The notes beneath the pieces were generated by a model. That model searched no databases. It had not been told where the DNA came from and was given only the letters and a program-made list of their open reading frames with translations. Shown piece by piece: positions 13,365 through 24,900 of a DNA stretch of 64,000 bases. The translations under genes were made by a program, and so were the position numbers. The first letter of the stretch is position 1; each line of letters starts with the position of its first letter. The stretch comes from Euptelea pleiosperma (lineage: Eukaryota; Streptophyta; Magnoliopsida; Ranunculales; Eupteleaceae). The stretch lies in the NCBI GenBank assembly GCA_035048495.1, contig CM068545.1, positions 21,672,741 to 21,736,740 of the forward strand. The letters are read 5' to 3'.

Positions 13365-13726
13365 GAACGGAATATTAGCACCCGCATTTTCGCTTAGAAA
13401 ACCCACTTGTTCACCAAACACACCTAAAAATCTCCCTTAGCTCTTTACACCCAAATCACTCTTTGACACCCGAACCAAAACCAAAAAAATAAATAAATTG
13501 CTAGCACAAGAGGAGGAGGAGGACGACGATGCTGCCGCCACCACCACCATCGCCGCAACAGGTATGTCTCTCTTCTCTCTCTCTCTCGCGATTCTGGGCT
13601 ACCTCGGCAGCCCTCGGTAGCCCCCAAGGCAGCCCAAAACCAGAGAGAGAGAAAGAGAGAGGGGAGGGGTGTACTTGTGGTGGTGACGGCCGGTGTCCTC
13701 CTCCTTTTTTTTAGGGTTTTATTTTT

Positions 13727-13772
<46 letters not shown>

Positions 13773-13935
13773 ACTTACGGAGGCAACGGCCGGCGGCCTC
13801 CTCCTCCTCTTTCTCTTTCTTCTTCTTCTTCTCTTTTTTTTTTTTTTAGGGTTTTGCTTTTTGGATGGCGTTATGAGTGAAAAAAGAGGGTTTTTTTTTT
13901 TAAGCAAAAATGCGGGTGCCAATATCCTGTCCCAT
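13365..13935. mobile_element. 0.57 kb TIR element with GA and CT repeats
   Basis: The left end (13371-13397, 'aatattagcacccgcatttt', 'cgctta') is the inverted counterpart of the right end (13900-13928, 'aagcaaaaatgcgggtgcca'). Inside is an exon-like start (ATG at 13529, six Pro codons, then a CAG|GTATGT donor-like site) and long (GA)n runs at 13728-13767. No protein family is recognised. It sits directly between two other TIR elements. Confidence 0.65.
13728..13767. repeat. (GA)n microsatellite
   Basis: About twenty GA units. Open frames through it on either strand encode only Arg-Glu or Ser-Leu repeats and are not genes. Confidence 0.95.
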
Positions 13936-13952
13936 TAAAAACCATAGTGTGG

Positions 13953-15021
13953 GGAAAAAATTTAGATGCAGAGGGTTTTGGATGCAGAGGATGAGTGGTA
14001 AATCTGGACCACTCATCTTTATTTTTTCAATATGCCAACTTAACTACAATCAACCTTTAAAATCTTTTTTTATATTCTTGTTTCCTTTTTAAAAACAAAA
14101 ACTTCTTTTTAGTTTTAAAGTCCACGAGTCTCTTCTTCTTCACCTTCTGCCCCTTCCAAGGAAGGGTTTGTCATCGACGCCATCGGAGATCTGAAGCACA
14201 TCGCAACAGATCTGATGCTTCTGTGTAGGGACGCCCCGCATAATTTTTTTAGCTAGGTTGTCACTTGTTCCGGATTGTGAACCTCGATCGGAATACAACA
14301 ATGACCAAACCCAACTTTCTAAATTCCATTTTATTGCTACCGAAGAAATCCAATTACTTTCAAACAAGACGAATACATAATACTCTTTGTTCTCACCTGT
14401 GTTTAATATTCTACTGGTCATCTACTGGACTAGTTTCATACTTTATCCACAAAATTACACCAACCATTCTCTTAAGAAAATCTAAAACAAAATGGGATGG
14501 AATGGTAGTTTTATAAAAATAAAAAAACTCGATCAAATAGAATGAGAAGCATAGAGAGATTCAAGAGAAGAGGAACCTCAACAGTTCATCATCTGGCAAG
14601 TATCAGGCGATTGGGTTTCTTTAATCTTGTTTTTTATATAAAATTTTAAACCTCACAGGTTCACCTGCTCCTCATGTTGGTGATCATCCGGATTCACATC
14701 TCACAGTCACAGATCTCGATAACTAACGGTCCGAAATCTATGAGAGAGAGAGAGAGGATTTTAGCCTTTGGTGATACATCTGGCAGGCAACGGCGAACTG
14801 CTCGTTGGAAGGGGTGGAAGGTGAAGAGGGCTTTAGGCTTTAAACTTAAAAAGGAAGTTCTTGTTTTTAATGTTTTTTTTATTAAAAAAAAACAAATTTT
14901 TTTTAAAAAGATTTAAGAGGCTAACTGTAATTAAGTTGGCATCTAGAAAAAGTGAAGATGAGTGGTCCAGATTTACCACTCATCCTCGGCATCCAAAACC
15001 CCCTGCGTCTAAATTTTTTCC
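13953..15021. mobile_element. 1,069-base TIR element with TAGTGTGG target duplication
   Basis: Arms of roughly 100 bases: the left reads GGAAAAAATTTAGATGCAG and then GATGAGTGGTAAATCTGG; the right arm is its inverse (ACCACTCATCCTC, then CTGCGTCTAAATTTTTTCC). The 9 bases on each side, ATAGTGTGG (13944-13952) and GTAGTGTGG (15022-15030), match at 8 of 9, as expected for a Mutator-like or hAT target duplication. The interior has no recognised gene. A short stretch around 14110-14230 could be captured host sequence, but I cannot identify a source. Confidence 0.85.
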
Positions 15022-15051
15022 GTAGTGTGGTATGGTATTAAATGATACCGG

Positions 15052-15256
15052 CCTCGGGAGAAAAAATTCGCTGGACAGGAACTTCAAACCTTGATGTCCC
15101 CATCCCAAAATGTCTGACAAGTACACTTGTTAATCACTAACCAGGGATTTAACGCGGGCTGAGTTAAGGGATTGATGTACGTGTCTGACATTTTGGGTGG
15201 GGAGACTTCAAAGTTTGATGTTCATCCGGGCAAGCGAATGTTTACTCCCGACCTCG
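15052..15256. mobile_element. Short foldback MITE, family D, next to gene start
   Basis: The inverted arms share CCCAAAATGTCTGACA (about 15112 and its inverse at 15188-15203) and outer words (CTCGGGAG.., ..CTCCCGACC). The centre carries 'gttaatcactaaccaggg'. A relative lies at 61300-61471. It ends about 70 bases upstream of the TAF1B-like start codon, so the promoter or 5' UTR of that gene includes or abuts this element. Confidence 0.7.
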
Positions 15257-15325
15257 GCATCGTAGATTTGTGTGACAAGCGCCGCTGCGAGTGTTAAGAG
15301 AGGCACTGCAACTATCTATCTAGCT

Positions 15326-15905
15326 ATGGCGCAGAGGATAACCTGCCACGCTTGTGGCAACGTGAGCTTCGAATGCAACGATGGCTTCTACTACTGTCAA
15401 AGGTGTGGGTCTCAAGCGGAGGACATGGTCGAGACGGGCGTCGCCGATGAAGACTTCATGGGTGGCGACACTCATGGCGCCATCTACTTGCAAGGTCATC
15501 GTCGCTCCAAACACACTATTGTCAAGACCGAGCCTGTAACCCTCCAATCTGAGTCCCAAACTCAACCGTTCTGGAGAACCTTAACCCTAGACGATGACTA
15601 CAAAACCCCCAAAAAAGAAGACGACGACGACGTAAAACCCTCCGTGCCCAACGATTTCGGTGGTACACTGAAGTTTTCGTCTTTGAGCCTGGAGGTTATC
15701 TTGTACGAAATCAGGCATAGATATGTTATGGGGATTCAGTTGATGATTCAGTACCAGTGCCAGGCTCTGGTGGAGAAATTCGGCGTGAGTCCTTTGATTT
15801 GTGGGTTGGCTGGGGTGATTTGGTTGCGTTTCGTTGCAGTGTCTAGGGTTTTCGATGACGGGTGGGGGAATGAGATCATCAAGGATTCGGAGGTTCGGAA
15901 ACACG
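15326..15905 (+). CDS. TAF1B: TAF1B-like exon 1
   Basis: Encodes the zinc ribbon (residues 7-27), the acidic linker (an Asp/Glu/Lys-rich run near 112-122) and the first helices of the cyclin-like fold. The donor is CACG|GTAATC. It leaves one base of a Gly codon, completed by exon 2. Confidence 0.88.
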
Positions 15906-18900
15906 GTAATCATCAGTACTTTCAGTATCTCCTCTCCTCTCAATTCTGTAATTTATTTAAATTTTTATTATAATTCAGTCATTTGGTTGGTAAGGATTGA
16001 TTGTTAGGTCAATATACTCTACACTTATAAAAAAAATGATCGTTAGGTCGAATATGAAGTATCTATTGCCCATAATTGTCAGGTTAACTACCAATTTACT
16101 AGCGATAACTTACTCAAACTAACCTCGTTCAATTACTGTAGCTTACTAGATGCTATTTGGCATTCTAGATTTTGTTGAGTCTGAGGTTGTGTATGTAACG
16201 TCAGTCATTTTAATAAAACTGAGTTAATTCAAGGGGAAACAACTCCTAAACTAAACTGCCTTTATTGGGATATTTTCAGTTGTTCCCTCTTAACACTGAA
16301 AGATTTAGTTGATGTTAGTCTCCATGTTGAGGTTCCTCCGGCACTTTTGCAATACTGTGAATTTAAAATTTTACTTGTGTGGTTCTTGTTTATTCTGTTA
16401 TAAACTGGGCACAAGCACACTTGAAGTTTATCGTTCCATAGATGGCACCAGTGTTTTTAAATGATAAGGCGTGAGGTGATGCACTTCACTTGCCAAAGCT
16501 TTGATGCTAAGGTGTAAGCCTCTCGAGCATTAATTTTTAAGTAGATATATAATTAAATATTCAAATAAATAAATAGCAAAAATTCTAGAAAAGAAGAGAA
16601 AATCAAGGAAACATCTCAAAAATAAGAAAAATTCCAATTCCAAATCCAAATCAATATCCAAATCCAAATCCAAATCCAAATTGGATTAAAATGATCAACG
16701 TTACATACACAACCTCAGACTCAACAAAATCCAATTTGGATTTCAATATCCAAATCCAAATTCCAAATTCATCAAACTCAAATTAAACGAGTGCCACAAT
16801 AACATCAATAGTTCCATACTCTGTATCCAAAGTTTGGAACTCATCAAAATTAAATCATAGTTTCATACTTCCAACTTTCCAGGTTTTAATCCATTAAAAA
16901 AAAAAACAAACCTTAGTGTAACAACTACTTTAACCCAATGATTTTAAACGCGAAGGCCTGATGCTGAGGAGAGGCGCTTCAATGGCCTAAAGCATAAGAA
17001 AACAAATAAATAATACAATAATTCAATAAAAAAGATAATTTTAAGTAAATTTGTGAAAAAGGAACATTAATCTATTTCACAAGGGGAATGAGATTTTTGT
17101 TACTTATTTAATCTAGAATAGCTAATTGTTATCTAACTAAGATTTACAGAAAGGAAATAAATTACATTTTTAAAGGTACGGTTGACCCCATTAGCATATG
17201 CATGTGAGGCGCATGCTTTTGACACAAGGCGTTAAGAAAGTGTAAAAAAGGCATGAGTTTAAAGCTTGAGGAGATGCGTATGCCTCATAAGTTCTTAAGC
17301 TTTTTTTAATAAGCCTTACGTCGTTTTGGGAAAGCCTCACCCCAAGGTGAACCTCAAGGGGCTAAGCCTCAAACGCCTTTTGAAACACTGGATGACACTT
17401 TAGACTTTAAACTTTGAACTTTCTTAAAAGAAGGTTTTGTATGCAAAATCTAACATTACATTATATAACCTAATGTATATTTCATTCTAACTCTGTTACT
17501 TTATCAAGTACTAAAGACTGAATTTTGGTTCTCGGTTCAGGAAACACCAAAAGTGATAAAACTTTGGGTGCCAATGTGACTAAGTTGGATGTATTATTCA
17601 TCTGAAACTGAGATTTATTGGCTAAGTCTCACCTGATTCAGCCAATATTTTAAAACCTTGATTTATGTATATTCCTACTATTTATATATGATAGATATGC
17701 AAATTAACGCACTAGATATCAATCACATGGGAAAGCTGATTGAAAATTCACAAATTTATACAGAAGAAAACATCGGGATGTAATTATCTCTTTACTGGGT
17801 AATGTCTTCAATAAGGTTAGACCAAACCAGTAACATCTATTCTTTCAGAGCTCTCTAGGGATTCCAGAGCCTTCTGATATTTTTTGAAGTGCGCAAACTA
17901 TATTTTGAGGAGAGTATTTTAAACATGTTTTCACTCTTCAGTCTTCTTCTACATTCTCAATTTGCTGCGTTTACTCTCTTTCTTATATGTGCACATTTTT
18001 GTTTTGTTTTGTTTTTTGAGGTATTAGTTGTCTGTCTCATGTTCTTTTCCAATTTAATAACTATCTTTTCATCATTGATTGCAGGAGACTCAAAAGTTCC
18101 CAAGTGTTGTGCTAAAGACAGTACAGAACCTCAAGAAATAAATCCACTAAGAGCATTAAAGATCTGGTTTAGATCTTTAAGAAAGAGAATACCCATATCT
18201 TCTTCTTTAGCGGTTTCTTTTCTGGCTTGTCATATTGCTAGGGAGCCTATCATATCAACAGACATACTAAAGTGGACACTTGAGGGGAAGCTTCCATATT
18301 TGACTGCTTTTGTTGACATTGAAAGATTCTTCATACGCCCTTCAAATGAATTACCACTGAGTTCAAGTTTTATGTTTAGGCCTTCTCAAGCTGTTGGGTC
18401 AAAGGAGTTAGAATCACGAGCAGGATCTGTTGCTCAGCGTATAGGATTGCAACTTCCTCCGGTGAACTTCTATGCAATAGCTCATCGCTATCTCAAACAA
18501 CTCTCACTTCCGGTGGAAAAGATTCTTCCACATGCAGCCCGCGTTTGTGAGTGGTCAATGCCTCCAGATTTATGGCTGTCGGCAAATCTGTACAGGCTTC
18601 CAACTCATGTTTGTGTGATGTCAATACTAATTGTAACTATAAGGGTTTTATATAATATAAATGGCTTCGGGAAGTGGGAAGCAAGTTTGTCTAATTTTGG
18701 CATTTCTTCTTCGTGTGACCGGGTAGAAAAATCTAAATCGACATACAAGTCTGGAAAGATGAATACCGATGCTAAAGAGTGTTCTCAGTCATCGGATCCC
18801 ACAAGCAAGCCCGAGAAGAGGAATGATTTAGAAAAATCTAATTCAACTTTCAAGTTGCAATACAGTGCTAATAGGTGTCCTCCTCTTAGTAATTTTCATG

Positions 18901-21900
18901 AAATAGGCTCATCACATGTACAGAATCCTGTATTTGATACAGCACAACTTCTTTGCGACCTCGAAACAACATATGACATGATTTCTGACACACATGGTAA
19001 CTCCTTAGAATGCAGTTTTAATGTAGTCAAAGTTTATGCTAATGTCTTTGGGAAACCTGTATTGTCACTGCTATTCATATGTTTAGGGAAGCTTATGCTT
19101 TGAAAGGTCAAGTTTTTGATTCTGATGAATTACCAAACTTATTGATTATATCCTCATTTTTTCACAGAATATTCGAAGGACTTGCCAACATATCTCAAAT
19201 TCTGTAAGGATGTTGCCTTTGCTGGATTAACACCATTGTACGAGGAAGAGAAGATAATAGAACAGTTATGGAATTTTTATGAGAATCAAGAGGTAATTTC
19301 AAACTCCAATTACGAGATTTAGCTGCATGGATAAATTTTCTGTAATTGGTTTTTTATCTTTTTAAACATAATCTGAGATATTTCTGGGTAATTAATAGGC
19401 ATCATTAAATTTGAGACTTTGGGAACTTACATAGCTGTCAAAAGTAGCTTACTATCTTCGATATTGATAAAAAGATACTATCTACGTCAAAGATACTATC
19501 CCCTAGTAAATGTATTTACCATGAAGTGAAAAGTGAGGTATTTTAATTGATGGATGAGTGAGAAACTAGGAAAGACAAAATAAAAATGAATGCATTTATG
19601 AAAAATATAAGTTTAGTTCAATAGGTGATAAAATAAGGAAGATTCAATTGAGATGGTCTAGTCTGTGCAACGGAGATTGATGATAGTACCAGTGAGAAGG
19701 AACATGCAAGTTGAAGGTTTTAAAAAGGTGAGGGGAGGTTTAACAAGGATGTGTATTGAGGTATGGAGAGCAGATTTGAAGAAACTTGCTTTGACAAAAG
19801 ACATTACTTTAGGTAGAATTGAATTGAGGGACAAGATTTGTGCTCTAACCCCATATAGGTGGGATAAAGCTTATGATGATTGTGACGATGATTATTATTT
19901 TTGGATATGTGATTATTTCTTATCTTATTAAACATAATCTGAGATAATTCTGGGCAACTAAAAGGCTATTTCCAAATCTGGAAAGTTTTGAATTGCTCGA
20001 GTCAAACTCCGCCTGCGTTAACCCCCTAGCTGAATTACAATGAGAAATCACCATTCATCCTTTCTTTTCCACAAGGTTCTCCCTTTAGTCGGTGCTCCTC
20101 AATACCGTTCAATTCTTGCTCCAATTCTGCCTCTTCCTTTGCGATCCCTAACAGCTCCTCTTTTTGTTTCGCCATTTCATTAAGCCATGCCATGAGGTGC
20201 AGAGTGTAGGTACTTGCAATAATGTATGGTTAATGGTTTATTGAATGATTTGGGCAAGATTTGGCGGACCTCTGATTCATCCAAGCATCAGTTTTTTTAA
20301 AGTATCTAAACAACTTATTTTGATGATCAATTGTAATTTTTGAAGCCTTCTGTCAATGGCTACTTATTTATAGATTAATGTTTTTCCTAATTTTTTTTAT
20401 TATATTTATTTACTTTTGATAGCTAAAGTATAAATTTTTTGAAACGAGAATAGAGAATTGGTCAAATCTCAAGTCCTTACACTCTTAAGAGCGGAGGACC
20501 AGTGCGATGCTTTAACCTTTAGAGAGAGATCTAGGGTATTGCCCTAATCAATCCCCTTTTATATTAAAACATAAAAGAAGTGGTAAAGACATTAATACCC
20601 TTACAAGTCCCACATATATACCCACATGCATAAACAGTAATAACTAACACTCCCCCTCAAACTGGAGAGTATACATCTCCAGCTTGGAACAAATTAGATC
20701 CATACGAGTCTTGGATAGAGTTTTAGTAAACACGTTTGTCAACTGAGCTGCTGTCTTCATGTACGAGATCATGATTTCACCATTCACCACTTTGTCTCTA
20801 CCAAAGTGGCAATCCATCTCAATATGCTTTGTCCTTTCATGAAACACAAAGTTGGAGGCTATATCAATAACTGCCTAATTGTCTCAATACAATCCCACAG
20901 GACTCTACACTCACACCCAACTCAAGAAGGAGATGCCTCAACGAAGTCAACTCACAGCTCGTATGAGCCATTGCTCTGTATTCTGCCTTTGCACTCGATT
21001 GTGCTACTAGCGTGGATACTAGATTTCCACCAAGAACTGTACAATAACCTGTAGTGGACCTTCTATTAGAAGGTGAACCAGCCCAGTCCGCATCAGTATA
21101 GCTAACTACCCGAAGGTGACCATGTGACTTGTACAAAAGACCACGGCCAGGAGTTCCCTTCAAGTATCTCACTACACGAACTGTTATCATATATGTATTT
21201 TTACGTATTTCACGTTGTAGGGGTACTTCTGTAAATACTCCCTTTGGGGGTATTTTTGTCTTTTGTAGTTCTCCTTTTACATAAATAAGATTTATGGAGT
21301 CATTGTGATATTATCCTTCTCTTCTCTCCTCTTTCTTTTCTTCTCTGAGTTCTCTCTTCATCCTAAACCTAAATCTAACCGTAAATCAGAGATTCTGAGA
21401 TTCAACTTGGTATTAGAGCCATACTAGAGGAATTCAGAAGAGGAGTTTTTTTTTTTCAGAGATCAACCAAGAGGGTGATGATGTCATCCAGACCGTACGG
21501 CTGACGTCAGTAGCCGCACGGACAAGTTTCATACCTTCTCTTGAAACTTCACCAGCTAGTAGAGTATCCTTTTTATTCTCTTTTGGTTATTTTTAGCAAA
21601 TTGTTTGAGTCAATTTGGCGTGTTTTTTGGCCATTCTTCTTGAATATTCCAAAAAACTCTGTTTGTAGACCAGCGAGTTTTTCGAACCCTAAATGAATTT
21701 TTTTGGGGGGTTTGTTGCTTCAATCTAATCCCTCCCCCCCCCCCAATCTTATCTTCATGTCGATACCTTACTCGAGTGATTTCATAGAGTATTGAAGGCT
21801 GTGGGAAGTTTTTTCTACCCACTAGTTACTGCCGGCAACTTTAATAGCCTATTCAGGCTATCGGTTGGATCTTAATCCTTGCTTTTTTGATCTCAGATTT

Positions 21901-24900
21901 ATTTCAATGCCTTCTCATGACTCTAGGATGATTCCATTCACTCCTATGCTGCTGGTTCTTATTGTTATTCCTTGTTTGATGATGTTTGTGGCCTTTTATG
22001 GGTGTTTTTTGATCTCCATCTCTCATTAAGTATCTATTTGTTCTTTTGGCCCTTTTTTTGGGTTCTTTTGACCCCTATTCCTTCTTCCTTGTTGCTTTTG
22101 ATGTCTAATCCGCCTATTATTCCGGATCCTATCACTGTACCTCCCCCGGATACTCCTTCTGGATTAGTTCTGAGCACGGAAGCCACCTCCAGAGGGCTTA
22201 GAGGGCCTATGGTGGCTCAGATGGTTGTGGAAAACCCCAGATTGTTGATCACTAAAGTGAAATTGGATGGGAAGAATTATCTTGAGTGGTCACAGGCCGC
22301 TAAGATGTTCATTGGTGGACGTGGGAAGATGGGTAATCTTACCGGTCATGTTCCTCACCCGATGATCCGCTTTATGCTAAATTGGAGATGGATAATCTTA
22401 CTGTGATATCCTGGCTCGTTAGCTCTATGCAACCACACATCAGTCATGGTTTTCTCTTCACGAATACTGCTCATGAAGTTTGGGAATCTGCTCGTAAGAT
22501 TTACTCTCAGCAGCAGAATGTTGGTCGCTCCTATCAGCTTAAATAGAGTATTTCTCAACTTCACCAGGAGGAGAAATCTCTATCCGATTACTTTGCCACC
22601 CTCAGGAGCATGTGGGAGGAGTTAGATCACTACCATGCCTTCCATCCGACTGGTTCCGAGAACATCAACAGCTATCAGAGATATGTGGATAAGAGTCGGA
22701 TCTTTGAGTTCCTTTCAGGACTCTAACTCTGAGTATGAGTTGGCGAGAGTTCAGCTCCTCAGTACTCACACAGACCTACCCTCTCTGGAAGAGGTGTACT
22801 CATATATTCAGAGTGAGGAGAATAGACGTAGTGCTATGGTACCGTATCCTCCTCCTGAGAGATCTGCTCGTTACATCTACATATAGTGGTTCCACTTCAC
22901 AGTCTCGACGCTTCTAGAAGCCGTAGTCTTTTACTTCTCCACCTAGCCAGCAGTATACTCCACCTAGCCAACAGTATCATCCTTCTAGTACTGGGAAGCC
23001 CTCTGGGGAGAGGCCCAAATGTGATCACTGTGGCAAGGTAGGTCATGCGAGGGACAAGTGCTGGGTGTTATTTGGCAAGCCTCCTCGCTTTAGTCAGCCT
23101 GGATCTTCTGGTGCCCATTCAGCTAGCATGTATACTTCGGCATCTTTGACAGATCAGTCTCTTCAGAACTCTACTCCGAGCTTGCCGGCCTTCGCCGGTT
23201 GCTCTCTCAGCCGGATGGCCCTTCTTCAACTTCATCCTTTGCCCAGTCAGGTATTATTAGGTCTGCCCATCATGTGTCCATTCCCACTAAGTGGATCATT
23301 AATTCAAGGGTTCGAACACATGACGGGCATGTCCTCTTTATTTTCGAGCTATTCTATTTGTTCTGGCCGTGATATAGTTAGAACTGCAAGATGGCACTTT
23401 GTCTTCTATATCTGGGAAAGGTGCTGTTCTCCCCTCTCCTACACTTTCGCTTGAATCTGTCTTACATGTCACAAAATTTACCTCTAATCTCTTATCTGTT
23501 GGTGCTCTTACCAAATCTTTGAACTGCACTGTGACTTTCTTTTCTTCATACTGTGTCTTTTTGGACCTCGAGACGCGGACGATTGGCATAGGACATGAAG
23601 CTGAGGGCCTATACCTTCTTGATGGACGACCTTCTGAGCTCACAACACTGCAGTCCTCCCTAGTATTAGTAGGAGTAGGATAGAGTCTGTTTTATGTTTG
23701 CATGCCTGTCTGGGGCATGTCTCTTTTCAGTATCTCAAACTTTTATTTCACGCTTTATTTGTTTAACTTTTGTTATCTGACTTGCATTGTGAGACGTGAG
23801 CTTTTGAAACACCGTCGATCTACTTATCCCTCAAGAGGTAATCGAAGTTCTATTTCCTTTGATCTCGTGCATTCTGATGTGTGGGGTCCTTCTCCTGTGG
23901 TTTCTATTTTTGGCTTCTGCTATTTTGTTTCTTTTGTTGATGATTATACTCGATGTACATGGGTTTATCTTATGAAAATCAAAGATGAGATTCATTCCAT
24001 CTTTAAGGGTTTGCATAAGATGATCTTAACTCAGTTTGGTGCATCCATCAAGGTCTTTCGTTCTGACCAGGGTGGAGAGTATATGTATAGGGGACTTCAG
24101 CAATATTTGTTCGACCATAGGATTTATCACTAGAATTCTTGCAGCTATAAAATGTAGCTGAAAGAAAAATGCATCATTTGACTGAGGTAGCTCGATCTCT
24201 TCAGATTGGTTCCAAAGTCCCAAAATCCTACTAGTCGGATGCTATTTTTACTGCTACTTATTTGACTAACAGAAAGGCTCGCCATGTTCTCAACTCCACT
24301 ACAAGTCCTTGATCCCGCTGCTTCCCTCTTTGCGGTCCCCCCTCGCATCTTTGGGTATGTATGCTATGTGCACATCCTCGGTCTTCATCGTACCAAACTC
24401 GATCCTAAAGCGCTTAAATGTGTCTTTCTGGGTTACTCTTATTCCCATAAAGGGTATAAGTGTTATTATCCTTCCACAGGGAAGAAATTTATTTATATGG
24501 ATGTCACCTTTCGTGAGGAACTACATTTTTTCTCCGCCTCTCTTCAGGGGGAGAATAGTAGTGAAGAGGGGTGTGATGTTCCTCTTCCCGCTATATTACT
24601 CTCTTTTCCCTCTCTTGAGTTTGAGAAGCCTCAGACTACACCTGTTATTGCAATTGATAGTGCTCCTAGTGTTAGGAAGGAGCTCATTGTCTATCCCAAA
24701 AGGGAAAAAGTCAGCTGATCCAGTACCTAGTGGTACCATCCTCAGATCAAGGTAATCTTTCTTTCCCCTCTATACCTATCATTTTCCCTTCTACTGATGC
24801 TTTTGATCTTTCCATTGCTTTATGAAAAGGAGTCAGAAGTTGCACTCAGCATCCTTTGAGCCATTTTGTCTCTTATGATGTCTTGTCTCCCTCCTATAAA

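Noticed and set aside
15272..15325. Upstream in-frame extension of the TAF1B-like protein
   Set aside because: The frame is open upstream but starts with GTG, not ATG. The ATG at 15326 gives the expected N-terminus right before the zinc ribbon.
17889..18084. Hydrophobic open frame before exon 2, resembling a signal or membrane segment
   Set aside because: It is intron read-through: T-rich sequence ending in the TTGATTGCAG acceptor. Exon phases fit without it.
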